This document shows positions 8,479-17,941 of a stretch of 64,000 nucleotides of DNA, one piece after another. Every line of letters begins with the position of its first letter. The first letter of the stretch is position 1. The notes beneath the pieces were generated by a model, which ran no database searches, was not told the origin of the DNA, and saw nothing but the letters and a program-made list of their open reading frames with translations. This DNA comes from Actinomadura sp. J1-007 (lineage in GTDB: Bacteria; Actinomycetota; Actinomycetes; Streptosporangiales; Streptosporangiaceae), in NCBI RefSeq assembly GCF_009793335.1, contig NZ_WING01000001.1, forward strand, positions 3,286,001 through 3,350,000. Direction: 5' to 3'. A program made the position numbers and the translations under genes.

Positions 8479-8598
8479 TCAGCTGTCGGAGGACGTGGCC
8501 TCGGTCCACAGGTCCAGCTCGGCACGGTCCTGCTGGAGGCGGCGCCAGACAGCGAAACCGCCGAGAGCGACGACGGCCAGGATAAGCAGCTTCTTCAC
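8479..8598 (-). CDS. DLW-39 family small membrane protein
   Basis: Exactly 39 residues, with the start V/MKKLLILAVVALGGFAVWRR and the diagnostic DLWTEAT motif near the end. A single N-terminal membrane helix (about residues 3-18) is followed by a short hydrophilic tail. DLW-39 proteins are an actinobacterial family, typically encoded close to gyrA and the tRNA-Ile/tRNA-Ala pair; their function is unknown. The GTG start is chosen because it gives the family length; longer upstream frames are spurious. Here it lies ~20 kb from gyrA and ~5 kb from tRNA-Ala, so the usual cluster is stretched. Confidence 0.9.
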   Translation of the reverse strand: MKKLLILAVVALGGFAVWRRLQQDRAELDLWTEATSSDS

Positions 8599-8784
8599 GG
8601 TGGGGACCCCTTCACCTCGACTATGAAGCCAATCCCGGGGTTCAGTGAGTACGCCCCCAGGTTCTCCGCAGCCTAGCAACCGATCCCGGGCGCTCCGCAC
8701 CCAGTCACCGGTATCGGACCGATCGTCCAATCAGGACCGCCGCTGTCACGCCGCCGCCATATCGCCGGGACCGCGGGACGGACG

Positions 8785-8796
8785 CATAATCCGGAG
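8785..8796 (+). promoter_or_regulatory. -10 element abutting the start codon (probable leaderless mRNA)
   Basis: CATAAT at 8785-8790 ends 6 bases before the ATG at 8797. In actinobacteria this spacing places transcription start on the ATG itself, giving a leaderless message. A GGAG directly touching the ATG is too close to act as a ribosome site. Confidence 0.5.
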
Positions 8797-9009
8797 ATGG
8801 GCGCAGAGGACGACTTCGGTCTCTGGGAGCGCGAGCTGAAACCCGGCACGCCGGACGCCGACGGCGGCGGCGCGCGCGGCATGCTGCTGGTCGCGGGCGC
8901 GACCGCGACGGGCTGCACGGCGCTGATCGCCCTCGGCGAGGTCCCGCTCGGCGCGGCCGGACTCGTCCTGTCGTCGGTCATCCTGCTGCTGTGGCGGATC
9001 GGTCTCTGA
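8797..9009 (+). CDS. hypothetical small membrane protein (70 aa)
   Basis: The start is MGAEDDFGLWERELKPGTPD, an acidic cytosolic head, followed by two membrane helices (about 28-46, MLLVAGATATGCTALIALG, and 50-68, GAAGLVLSSVILLLWRIG). I do not recognise the family. It is the first of a rightward run with the SDR and aldo-keto reductase genes, though the 42- and 96-base gaps leave the operon uncertain. The likely leaderless promoter supports the start. Confidence 0.65.
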   Translation: MGAEDDFGLWERELKPGTPDADGGGARGMLLVAGATATGCTALIALGEVPLGAAGLVLSSVILLLWRIGL

Positions 9010-9051
9010 GCCCCTTCCGGGGGCCGGGCGCCCGGTGCCATCATCTGCGCC

Positions 9052-9612
9052 ATGGAACTGCGCGGCGCGAACGTTCTGCTGACAGGCGCTTCGGGCGGCA
9101 TCGGGCGGGCCCTGGCCGAGGCGTTCGCCGCCCGGGGCGCGGAGGTGGTGCTCAGCGGGCGGCGGACCGAGGTGCTGGAACCCCTGGCCGAACGGATCGG
9201 AGGCCGCGTCGTGGCCGCCGACCTGGCCGAACGGGACGCGCCCGAGGAACTGCTCGCCGAGGCCGGGCCGGTGGACGTCCTCGTGGCGAACGCGGCGCTG
9301 CCCGCGTCCGGGCTGCTGTCCGGCTACGCGCTGGACGAGGTGGACCGGGCACTGGACGTCAACCTGCGCGCGCCGATCGTGATGGCGAAGCTCGCCGGGG
9401 CGCGGATGGCCGATCGTGGCCGCGGGCACGCCCGCGCCACCGTCCGGGCCGTCGAACGGGACGTCGCCGAGATCGACGTCGCGCCGCTCGGCCTGCGGCT
9501 CGGCGCGCTGGTCGGCGGCGCCGCACCGGCGCTGGTCGCCGCCGTCCAGCGGCGCGCGGGCGGCGGCCGGATCACCCGCGACCTCGCCGCGGGCCAGCGC
9601 GGCAGGCGCTGA
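9052..9612 (+). pseudogene. short-chain dehydrogenase with deleted catalytic segment
   Basis: The N-terminal Rossmann half is intact: TGASGGIGRALAEAF (NAD(P)-binding Gly motif), DLAERD, VANAALPASG (the NAG-type motif) and the helix DRALDVNLRAPI. After GARMADRGRGH the sequence jumps to ARATVRAVERDVAEIDVAPL, which matches the C-terminal part of the family. The Ser and Tyr-x3-Lys active-site block, normally here, is missing, leaving 186 residues instead of ~260. The frame stays open, so an in-frame deletion of about 70-80 codons is the simplest explanation. The product could bind nucleotide but not catalyse. I list it as a broken gene. Confidence 0.75.
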
Positions 9613-9708
9613 CGCGCCGGCCACCGTGCGGAGGTCGGGAGGGGGCTCGTTGGCGCGACCGGACGGCGATGATCCAATTGGACGCGACGAGTGTTCTTGG
9701 GGGAGACG

Positions 9709-10578
9709 ATGACTGGTCTGTCCGATCGTCCGGCGGCGGCGAGCGGGACGTTCGCCATCGGCGGTGACGTGCCCGTGCACCGGCTCGGATTCGGCGCGAT
9801 GCGGATCACCGGGCCGGGCGCGTGGGGCGAGCCCGCCGACCGGGGCGAGGCGCTGCGGGTGCTGCGGCGAGTGGTGGACCTCGGCGTCACGCTGATCGAC
9901 ACGGCCGACTCGTACGGGCCGTTCGTCAGCGAGGAACTGATCGCCGAGGCGCTGTACCCGTACCCCGAAGGCGTGCTCATCGCGACGAAGGGCGGCTTCA
10001 CCCGCCAGGGCCCGGACCGGTGGGCGCCGGTCGGCCGCCCCGAGTACCTACGGCAGTGCGTGGAGATGAGCCTGCGGCGGCTCCGCCTCGAACGGATCGA
10101 CCTCTACCAGCTCCACCGGATCGACCCGCAGGTGCCGCTGGCCGAGCAGCTCGGCGTGCTGCGCGACCTGCGCGACGAGGGCAAGATCCGGCACATCGGC
10201 CTCTCGGAGGTCACCGTGGACGAGCTGACGGCGGCGCGCGAGCACGTCGAGATCGCCTCGGTGCAGAACCTCTACAACCTGACCTCGCGCAAGTACGAGG
10301 ACGTGCTGCGGCGCTGCGAACGGGAGGGGATCGCGTTCATCCCCTGGTTCCCGCTCGCCATGGGACGGCTCGCGGAACCGGGCGGCGACCTGGCCGAGGC
10401 GGCGGCGCGGCACGGCGTCTCCCCGTCGCAGCTCGCGCTGGCGTGGCTGCTGCACCGTTCGCCCGTACTGCTGCCGATCCCGGGCACGTCGAAGGTCGCG
10501 CACCTGGAGGACAACATGTCCGCCGCGACGCTCTCCCTCCCCGCCGAAGACGTCGCCAAGCTCACCGCCCTCGGCTGA
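9709..10578 (+). CDS. aldo/keto reductase
   Basis: A 289-residue NADPH-dependent oxidoreductase of the (beta/alpha)8 AKR family. The catalytic tetrad is visible: Asp and Tyr in DTADSYG, Lys in IATKGG, His in YQLHRID. The NADPH-site end [13 protein letters not shown] is the usual IPGT..-..N motif. The ATG at 9709 follows GGGGGA; a GTG at 9691 would add six residues. The substrate is not predictable; relatives reduce aldehydes and ketones. It follows the broken SDR gene. Confidence 0.92.
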   Translation: MTGLSDRPAAASGTFAIGGDVPVHRLGFGAMRITGPGAWGEPADRGEALRVLRRVVDLGVTLIDTADSYGPFVSEELIAEALYPYPEGVLIATKGGFTRQGPDRWAPVGRPEYLRQCVEMSLRRLRLERIDLYQLHRIDPQVPLAEQLGVLRDLRDEGKIRHIGLSEVTVDELTAAREHVEIASVQNLYNLTSRKYEDVLRRCEREGIAFIPWFPLAMGRLAEPGGDLAEAAARHGVSPSQLALAWLLHRSPVLLPIPGTSKVAHLEDNMSAATLSLPAEDVAKLTALG

Positions 10579-10805
10579 CCGCGTTCGGGTGGTCGTGTCG
10601 TTTCCGCGGTAGGGGTTTGACGCGGTGAGGGTGGGGGCGTGGGGTCTACGTCGTCGGGGTGGGGACAAATGCGGATCTTCCCGCGATAATCCGGCTCAGT
10701 CCGCGTGATCAGCGGACGGAGCCGGCGCGTCCGGGCGCCGGGTGGTCCGCGCGCGAACCCGCGCGGCCCCGTCCGGTCCCCGCGCGCCTTCGAGGAGGTC
10801 CGCGC

Positions 10806-12601
10806 ATGAGGAGAAGCAAGAGGTTCGCCGTGGCGGCCGGGCTGTCGGCGGCGGCGGTGGCGGGAACGGCGGCGGCGGTGCCCGCGGCGTCGGCCGCGGC
10901 GCGGACCGCGGACGCGAAGGTGGTGCCGGTGCAGGTCACCGGCGACCCGGCCAAGCGGTTCAACCTGGTGGTCATGGGCGACGGGTACGCGGCGGGGGAC
11001 CAGGCGAAGTTCCGCGCCCACCTCGACCGGCACCTGAACGACCTGTGGACGCTGGAGCCGTTCAAGTCGTACCGGGCGTACATCAACGTGTACGCGGTCG
11101 AGATCACCTCGCCCGAGTCGGGGTGAGCTGCGACCCCGACCTGTCCTCCCCGCGGCACGAGACGCCGCTCGGCATGGCGTTCTGGAGCGGGTGCCGCAAG
11201 GACGGCCTGCAACGGCTGCTCGTCATGGACTCCAGCGCCGCCAAGTCGTACGCCGACCTGGTGAAGGGGACGACGGCGGGCAACCGGCAGATCGTCGCGC
11301 TCGCCAACAGCGACACCTACGGCGGCGCGGGCGGGACGTACGCGACCGCGTCCGGCGGCAACGCGATGTCGGCGCTGATCACCCCGCACGAGCTCGGCCA
11401 CTCGCTCGGCGGGCTGGAGGACGAGTACGACTACTACCAGCGCGGTGAACCAGGAGGGACGTACTCGGGTCCCGAGCCCTCGTCCGTCCACCACACGCTC
11501 CTCACCGAACGGCAGATGCGCGACCAGAAGAAGAAGTGGTGGCGGTGGCTCGGCGAGCGCAGCGAGTCGGGCGGCGTCATCGGACGGTACGAGGGCGGCC
11601 TCTACAGCAGCCGCGGCGTGTGGCGTCCCAGCGCCCATTCGATGATGAAGACGCTCGGCTACTACTTCGACCAGGTCGCCAGGGAACGGATGACTCAGCG
11701 CATCTCGTCCAAGGTCGCCCTCGTCCAGGACCACACGCCGAACGGCAGTCCGGTGGGCGCCGACCGCGTGCTGTGGCTGGAGACGACGCATCCCACGGGA
11801 CACCCGCTTTCCGTCACCTGGACCGTGGACGGGCACCGCGTGCGCGCGGGGCACGACCTCGACCTCTCGCGCCTGCGCCTCAGGTCCGGGACGCACACCG
11901 TCCAGGCGACCGTGACCGACCCGACCGACTTCGTCCGCGATCCCGCGATCCGTTCGTCCGCCGCGCTCACCCAGACCCGCGCCTGGACGGTCGACACGCG
12001 TGTGAAGACGCCGCCGGACTCCGTCCCCCTCGACTTCACCGCCGCGACGCCGACGGACCGTCCCGTCGCCGCGAACGGCGTCGTGTACGCCGAGACCACG
12101 CACCCCGCGCGGAAGGCGCCGACGATCGACTGGCGCGTCGACGGCCGCCGCGTCCGGAACGCGGACCGCGACCTCGACCTCCGCCGCCTGCACCTGCGCG
12201 ACGGAACGCACCGCGTCACCGCCCGCGTCGGCGCCGCCACCCGCGCCTGGACGGTCGACGCGCGGCGCCCCACCGTGTCGTACGAGCTGTCGAAGCCGGC
12301 GGAGGGCGTCCGGCACGGCGGCCACGTCTTCGACGGGCGCTTCACCATGCGGCTGACGGGCGCGGACGACCGGCCGGGCGTGGTGGTGCCGGAGTTCCGC
12401 GTGGACGGGGACGGCTGGTTCAACTACTTCGGCTGGCCGACCGACTCCAGCGCCCCGTTCCTGTTCACCGAGAACGGCACGGTCATCGACCATCTGACGT
12501 ACGGCAAGCTCGGCAAGGGCCGCCACACCATCGAATACCGCGCGACCGACTCCGCGGGGAACACGAGCAAGCCCAAGAGGTTCACCGTCACCCTCCGCTG
12601 A
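10806..12601 (+). pseudogene. secreted M64-family metallopeptidase, frameshifted
   Basis: Two frames together give one ~598-residue protein. Frame A (ATG 10806, preceded by GAGGAGG) carries a signal peptide (RFAVAAGLSAAAVAGTAAAV) and the start of the peptidase domain (FNLVVMGDGYAAGDQAKF), then meets TGA at 11124. Frame B resumes at once (VSCDPDLSSPRHETPLGMAFW) and holds the zinc site HELGHSLGGLEDEY, followed by Ig-like modules (ETTHPTGHPLSVTWTVDG, WRVDGRRVRNADRDLDLRRL) and a C-terminal beta domain. One extra G in the GGGG run at 11118-11121 would restore the frame. The family is IgA-peptidase-like M64 zinc enzymes that act outside the cell. It could be a true recent frameshift or a sequencing indel. 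Confidence 0.85.
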
Positions 12602-12725
12602 CCCCGGCCGCCTCCCGCTCCCGAAGGGCCCGCGCGTTCTGGGACGGTGCGCGCGGGCGGTCCGGCGGGTCCGCTGACGCGACGGGCGCGCGGGCCCTAC
12701 GGGCGCGCGGGTCTGGCCTGAGGGG

Positions 12726-12959
12726 TCAGGCGGAGAAGATGTGGCGCAGGCGCCATCGGTCGGCGTCGCGGCCCAGTTCGGCGACCGCGACGCCGGCGGC
12801 GCCGGTCACCCGCACGCGGTAGACGCGGCCGTCCGGGGACGATCCGTAGGTCTTGAGGATCTCGTCGACCGCGTAGCGCGACCCCCGCCACTCGTACGCG
12901 GTGAGACGTCCGGCCGGGTCGTGCTCGGCGCGGATCGGCTCGTTCAGAAGGTGCCCCAT
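12726..12959 (-). CDS. DUF6504 family protein
   Basis: A 77-residue soluble protein: MGHLLNEPIRAEHDPAGRLT, then YEWRGSRYAVDEILKTY, and an end in RWRLRHIFSA. The layout (RG.RY.V..I...W-like core and a closing W.L..) is that of DUF6504, a small actinobacterial family of unknown function. It is convergent with the M64 gene. Downstream (12625-12698) a 12-bp inverted repeat, AGGGCCCGCGCG with its complement, could serve as a terminator for both, but its loop is ~50 bases. Confidence 0.8.
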   Translation of the reverse strand: MGHLLNEPIRAEHDPAGRLTAYEWRGSRYAVDEILKTYGSSPDGRVYRVRVTGAAGVAVAELGRDADRWRLRHIFSA

Positions 12960-13181
12960 GAGTCCGCGAGCCTAGCACCAATTCGAACTGGTGTTCGCAG
13001 CTCAGCGCCCCATCCGGGCCGGTCGGGAGCCGCCTTGAGCACGCGTTTCCCAGCCCCGCCGGGCCGGACGTGGATCATCGTACGCGCCCGTTCCCCGGCG
13101 TCCCGGGCGTGGCGCGCCACCCCTCGCGACGAGGCGGAGCGGAACGGGGCGGGACGGGCCGTTCGCTCGGCGGCGCCCCGG

Positions 13182-13470
13182 TCATCCACAGGCTGAGGGC
13201 AACTTTGCACACAACCTCCGACCTGCTCTGAAGGGGGCTGCGGCGGGTTCGTTCCACAGCGGAATCCCCAGGCGGACGGGCCTGAACCCGGTTGTCCACC
13301 GCCAGGTCCGGCGCACCCTTGGGACAACCTCGCCCCCAGCTCTATCCACATCCTGTGGATAACTTCGGTGCACAACCTGGGTACGAACGGGGCCGCGGTC
13401 GTCCACGCCGTATCCCCAGGTCGCCCCCAGGCGGAGCGATCCTTTGTCCACCACGTGGATAACCCGATGA
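13182..13470. promoter_or_regulatory. DnaA-box-like cluster, 25 kb from oriC
   Basis: Boxes seen: TCATCCACA 13182-13190, TTGTCCACC 13292-13300, CTATCCACA 13342-13350 facing TGTGGATAA 13354-13362 (a perfect TTATCCACA on the minus strand), TCGTCCACG near 13399, and TTGTCCACC 13444-13452 facing CGTGGATAA 13454-13462. Two are inverted pairs with 1-3 base gaps. The consensus for actinobacterial DnaA boxes is TTGTCCACA/TTATCCACA. The cluster could titrate or reload DnaA, or be a relic; function is inference. Confidence 0.55.
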
Positions 13471-13514
13471 CCAGGCAAGAAGGCACGTACAGCGAGCGTA
13501 CGCGCACAGTCCGT

Positions 13515-13832
13515 TCACAGACTGTGGGCGACGGGCCTCCACAGCGTTCCATGACCGGTGGACGGCGTCACCCACCGGAGATCCCCAGCCGTGTCCCCAG
13601 CCGCGGACCACGATCCCGATCTTCCACAGCCGTCCACCACTCGACACACCGCGCCCCGGACGAGGCGTGTCCCCGCGTCGGCGAGAGCGGCGATCGCTCC
13701 GGACATCCCGGACACGGCCTCGCCCGGAGCGCCGTCGCCGAGGGCCTCAAGGGTCAGGTGCGGGCCCGGCGTGCCTCGGTAGTCCGGGAACGGAACGTCG
13801 CGTTTCTCGCGGGGGTGTGATCTGGCGGGCAT
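13515..13832 (-). CDS. weak hypothetical open frame (105 codons)
   Basis: The first ~55 codons have moderate third-position GC and a protein-like composition (PGPHLTLEALGDGAPGE, SGMSGAIAALADAGTRLV), but the rest runs into DnaA-box-like DNA and becomes Trp/Gly/Ser-rich nonsense. No family is recognised and there is no clear ribosome site. It may be a decayed gene or chance. Kept only because the stretch would otherwise be unexplained. Confidence 0.2.
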   Translation of the reverse strand: MPARSHPREKRDVPFPDYRGTPGPHLTLEALGDGAPGEAVSGMSGAIAALADAGTRLVRGAVCRVVDGCGRSGSWSAAGDTAGDLRWVTPSTGHGTLWRPVAHSL

Positions 13833-13880
13833 GGCGCCGGGCGAGCGGGTCCGGCACCGGCGCCATGCCCATGGGGTCGA

Positions 13881-16800
13881 TCAGGGTGTTCCGGGGACCT
13901 GCCTGGGCGTGCCGTTGCCGGTGTAGGTGCCGTCGCCGAGCTGTCCGCTGTAGTTGCCGCCCCAGGTGTAGACGGTCGCGTCGGCGCGGACGGCGATGCT
14001 CTGGTAGTCGCCTCCCGCGACGCCGGTCGCAGCGGTGAGCGAGATGACGGTGGGGGTGGTGACGTGCCCGCCGGAAAGGCCGTTGCCCACCTGGCCGTCG
14101 CTGTTGTCGCCCCACGCGGCGACCTTCCCGTTGGCCTTGACCGCCAGGGAGTGTCCTGATCCCGTCTCGACGGCGGCGACGTCCGTAAGGCCGCTGACGG
14201 CGACCGGGGCGGTGGATGCGGTGGTGGAGCCGTTCCCGAGCTGTCCCTTGGCGTTGCCGCCCCAGGCGACGGCGGTCCCGTCCGTCTTCGCCGCCAAGGA
14301 GTGGGATCGTCCGGCCGCGATCGCGCCCGGCGCGGTGGACACGCCGGAGAGCCCGGAGACCGTCACCGGCGCGGTGCGCAGGGTGGTGGTGCCGTCTCCC
14401 AACTGGCCGTCGTCGTTCATGCCCCAGGCGCGCACGGTGCCGTCGGAGCGTACGGCGAGGGCATGGGCGGCTCCGGCCGCGATCACGGCCACGTCGGTGA
14501 GGCCGCTGACCTGGGCCGGTGCGGTACGGGTGGGAGTGCGGGCGCCGTCGCCGAGCTGGCCCTGGTTGCCGCTGCCCCAGGCCCAGACCGTCCCGTCGGA
14601 CTTGAGGGCCAGCGAGAACGCGTCTCCGGCGGCCACGGCGGTCACCCCGGTGAGGCCGGTGACCTGGACGGGACCGGTCCGCGTGGTCGTGGTGCCGTCG
14701 CCGAGCTGCCCGTTGTCGTTGGACCCCCAGGCCCAGACCGTTCCGTCGGACCTGACCGCCAGGGAATGGCGGCCGCCCGCCGCGACGGCGCCGGGGGCGC
14801 TGACGACCCCGGTGAGCCCGCTGACCTGCACGGGGCTCGGACGCCAGGTGGTCGTGCCGTCGCCGAGCTGTCCCTCGCCGTTGCGGCCCCACGCCCACAC
14901 GGTGCCGTCGGGCCTGGCCGCCACGGTGTGGTACGAGCCGCCGGCGATGCCGCCGCGCAGGTTCGCGACCGCGGCCTTCAGGTTGGGCAGCGGACCGATG
15001 TGGTGGGTGTCCCCGGCGGCTGCGGGCTGCCGGTGGCCCGCAGCACCCGCCGGACCTGCGCGGGCGCCAGGACGCCGCCAGCCTTCCCGGCGACGCCTTG
15101 GAGGTCGGCGATCACGCCCGCGACGATCGGCGTGGCCGAGGAGGTGCCGTTGTAATAGGTGAACTGCTTGTTCGGGTCCGTCTCCGTCGGCGTCAGCGAC
15201 CGGGCGGACGGCGTCCCCACCGTCGCGACGCATTCCCCGTAGCCCTGCACGTCGACCCGGCCGCCATAGGTGGATCCCCACCAGTGGTACGACTTGGACA
15301 GCGCCGTACGGGCCGCGGGACGGTTCGCGCCGAGGCAGTTGCCGCCGTTCACGGTCGGCGGCTCCCCCGCGCCGACCATGATCGCGCCGGAGTCCGGGCG
15401 GACCATGACCTGCGCGGCGTAGAGGTCGGTGGTGTCGTCCAGGCTGTTGCCGCCGTTGCCGGCCGGCTCGACCACCGTGACGCCCGCGGCCGTGGCGAGG
15501 ACGATCTGGTCGTACACCGACTGGTCGTACTCGGCGGGATACTGCCGGTCCCCGTGCGGGACGGCGAACTCCAGGAAGATCACGTCGCCGGGGTGCGCTC
15601 CGGCCAGGACCCCGTCGAACCCGCCGCCCTTGACGCTGTCGTAGGTGACCTGGAGCCTGGCGCGCGGGGCGACGCCGGCGATGCCCTTTCCGTTGTCGTC
15701 GCTCGCCCCGACGATCCCCAGCGTCGCCGTGGGATGTTCGTGCGGGTAGCAGGGGTCGCCGATCGCGGGCGGGAGCTGGACGACGGGCGAGGCGCGCCCG
15801 GTGTACTCCTCGTGGCAGCTGTTGAAGCGGGAGAAGGTCGTCCGCACGAGCACGGGGCTGCTGGCGGCGGTGGTGCTCCCGTTGCCGAGCTGCCCCTCGC
15901 CGTTGTCGCCCCAGCCCCATTCCGCGGCCGAGGCCACGGAGTGCTTGTAGCCCGCCACGACCCGGTCGCCGGAGTAGCCGCCGCTGTTGCCGTGCAGGAC
16001 GGCCACCTGCCGCGGGGCGGAGGCGTCGGCGGTCGTGCCGTCGCCGAGCTGCCCCTTGTCGTTGGCGCCCCACGCCCAGGCGGTGACCCGGGTCTGGACG
16101 TTCCTGCTGGCGAGGCTGAAGTGGCCGCCGGCCGCGATGGTCTCGATCGAGCTCAGCCCGGGGTTGACGGCGATGCTCCTGGACGTGGTCGTACCGTCGC
16201 CGAGCTGGCCGTTAGCGTTGGCCCCCGCCGCGCGAACGGTGCCGTCGGACAGCAGCGCGAGCGTGTGCAGTGAGCCCGCGCCGACCTGCTTGACACCCGA
16301 TAGGCCGGTGACCGTGACGGGAGTGCGGCTGTCGGTGGTCGTTCCGTTGCCGAGCTGGCCGTACTGGTTGCGCCCCCAGGCCCGGACCGTCCCATCGGCC
16401 ATCACGACCACCGAGTGCGCGAGGCCGCCGGAAACCGAACCCGCGGACGTGGAAACCCCGGTCAGCCCCGAAACGGCGACCGGAGAGGAACGGGACGTGG
16501 CCGTTCCGTCTCCCAACTGCCCGTAGGCGTTCTGTCCCCAGGCCCGAACGGTCCCGTCCGAGAGCACGGCGAGGCTGTGGTCGGCGCCCGCCGCGACGGC
16601 GACGGCGTTGGCGATCCCCGGGACCTGGACCGGAGCGTCGCGTTCGGTGGTGGTGCCGTCGCCGAGCTGGCCGTCGGCGTTGGCGCCCCACGCCCACACC
16701 GTTCCGTCCGATTTCAACGCGAGCGAGTGGGCTCGCCCTGCGGCGACGGCCGTGACGCCGGTCAGCCCAGACACCTTGACCAGAGTGGTGCTGTCGGTCC

Positions 16801-17623
16801 CGCTTCCGTCGCCGAGCTGCCCGGAGCCGTTGTCACCGGTCGCGTACACGTTGCCGCCGCCGTTGTAGGCGACCAGCACCGTGTGCGCGTAACCGGCCGC
16901 CACACCGCCGAGACCGTCCCTCGGCAGGACGCCGCTGTCGAGCCCGTCGCCCTGGAAGGTGGTCTCGATATCGGAGACTGTGATGCCCTCCCCCTTGCCG
17001 CCGGGCAGGTCGGCCGCGTAGTCGGCGTCCACCCCCGTGCCCGTGGCCGCGCCGACCCGGTTCCGGTAGTTCTGGTACGGCCGCAGCGGCTCCGACAGCC
17101 GGACGGTCGGGGGCTTCGCCTGGGCGAACTCCACCGACGGCAACGTGTTGAGGTCCGTCAGCAGGCCGCCGGCGCCGCCGTTCGGCACGGTGACGCGGTA
17201 CCAGGAGTTCATGTCCGGCAACTCGCGGCCGGTGCGCTTTTCCAGCTTCTCCCGCCGCGCGGTGATCTCACGCTCCGGCCCGTTCCACATCGGGTTTATC
17301 GACGTCCCCGGATACTTCGCCAGTACGGCGTTGATGGCCTTGCCGTCGTCGGCGGACGAGGCCGACATCCGCTGGCCGCGCACGCGCACGGTCTTGTCCG
17401 CCCTGAATTTCACCTGGAGTTCGCTGGTGGAGAATCCCTTGGGCAGCGGGACGTGCGTCCCGGGTGCCTTCCCCTTCGCCTTGCCGTGGTCGTAGACCTT
17501 CGCGGGCGACGCGGGCGGTGTCGGCTTCGCCATTGCGGCGGGCGACACCGAAAGCCCCGTGACCGCCAGGACGGCCACCACGAGGCCGCGCCGGCGGGCA
17601 CTCCGCTTCCGAGTTCCGAACAT
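13881..17623 (-). pseudogene. secreted subtilase (S8) with two RCC1 propellers, frameshifted
   Basis: About 1,245 codons in two frames, joined near 15010-15025 where one base is missing. Order: signal peptide (residues ~12-31, GLVVAVLAVTGLSVSPAAMA); a prodomain-like region; the start of the S8 domain with Asp218 in ITVSDIE; then, inside the catalytic domain, seven RCC1 repeats (seven GQLGDG/GQLGNG motifs, about 238-595); then the rest of S8 with His630 (HEHPTATLG), oxyanion Asn723 (PAGNGGN) and Ser828 (NGTSSATPIVAG). After the frame break (SPQP / AGDTHHIGPLPNL) come seven more RCC1 repeats to the end. Seven repeats is the exact number for a closed propeller, both times. RCC1 folds bind proteins or chromatin in eukaryotes; in secreted bacterial proteins the role is unknown. 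Without the lost base the second propeller is not made. Confidence 0.85.
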
Positions 17624-17941
17624 GGGACGCGGCCCCCCTCAGTTAGCCAATCGGCGCGGAAAGGCTAAGAGGGAGGCCGCTCGTACGGATATGGAGTTGG
17701 GTGAACGAGTAATACTGGAAGGCCGTCAAACTATTGACAAGCAGAATGGCCGCGCCGGAACGTCCAAGGTCGGAGACGGCGGCGCGGCCTTATGGAACGG
17801 CGGCCGAGAGTGACCTGATTCGGCCACCCGAGACAGCTCCATAACACATGGCGACCCGCCGCGTCCCTTTCGTGGAGTGCGACGCGGGTCACGCAGAAGG
17901 CGCGCGTGGCGGCGCGCTCGCGGCGGAGTGGTGGCGGGCGG
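17624..17941. other. intergenic region, no gene seen
   Basis: 318 bases, lower in GC than its surroundings (17640-17760), consistent with the leftward promoter of the subtilase. A GAGGGGGG lies 13 bases before that ATG. No repeat or RNA gene is apparent. Confidence 0.5.

Larger units (their letters stand above)
12960..13880. other. long intergenic region with oriC-like motifs
   Basis: About 920 bases between DUF6504 and the RCC1 subtilase. It is dominated by sequences of the form (T/A)TCCAC and ATCCCCAG, the same words that fill oriC. The DnaA-box-like core is listed at 13182-13470. Only one weak reading frame (13515-13832, minus) has any coding character. No AT-rich unwinding segment comparable to that at oriC is seen. 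Confidence 0.6.

Noticed and set aside
12625..12698. 12-bp inverted repeat between the M64 and DUF6504 genes as a terminator
   Set aside because: The stem is perfect but the loop is about 50 bases, too long to claim as a separate feature.
13182..13470. Considered as a second replication origin
   Set aside because: No AT-rich unwinding segment, no dnaA/dnaN neighbours and no strand-direction switch of genes; DnaA titration is more likely.
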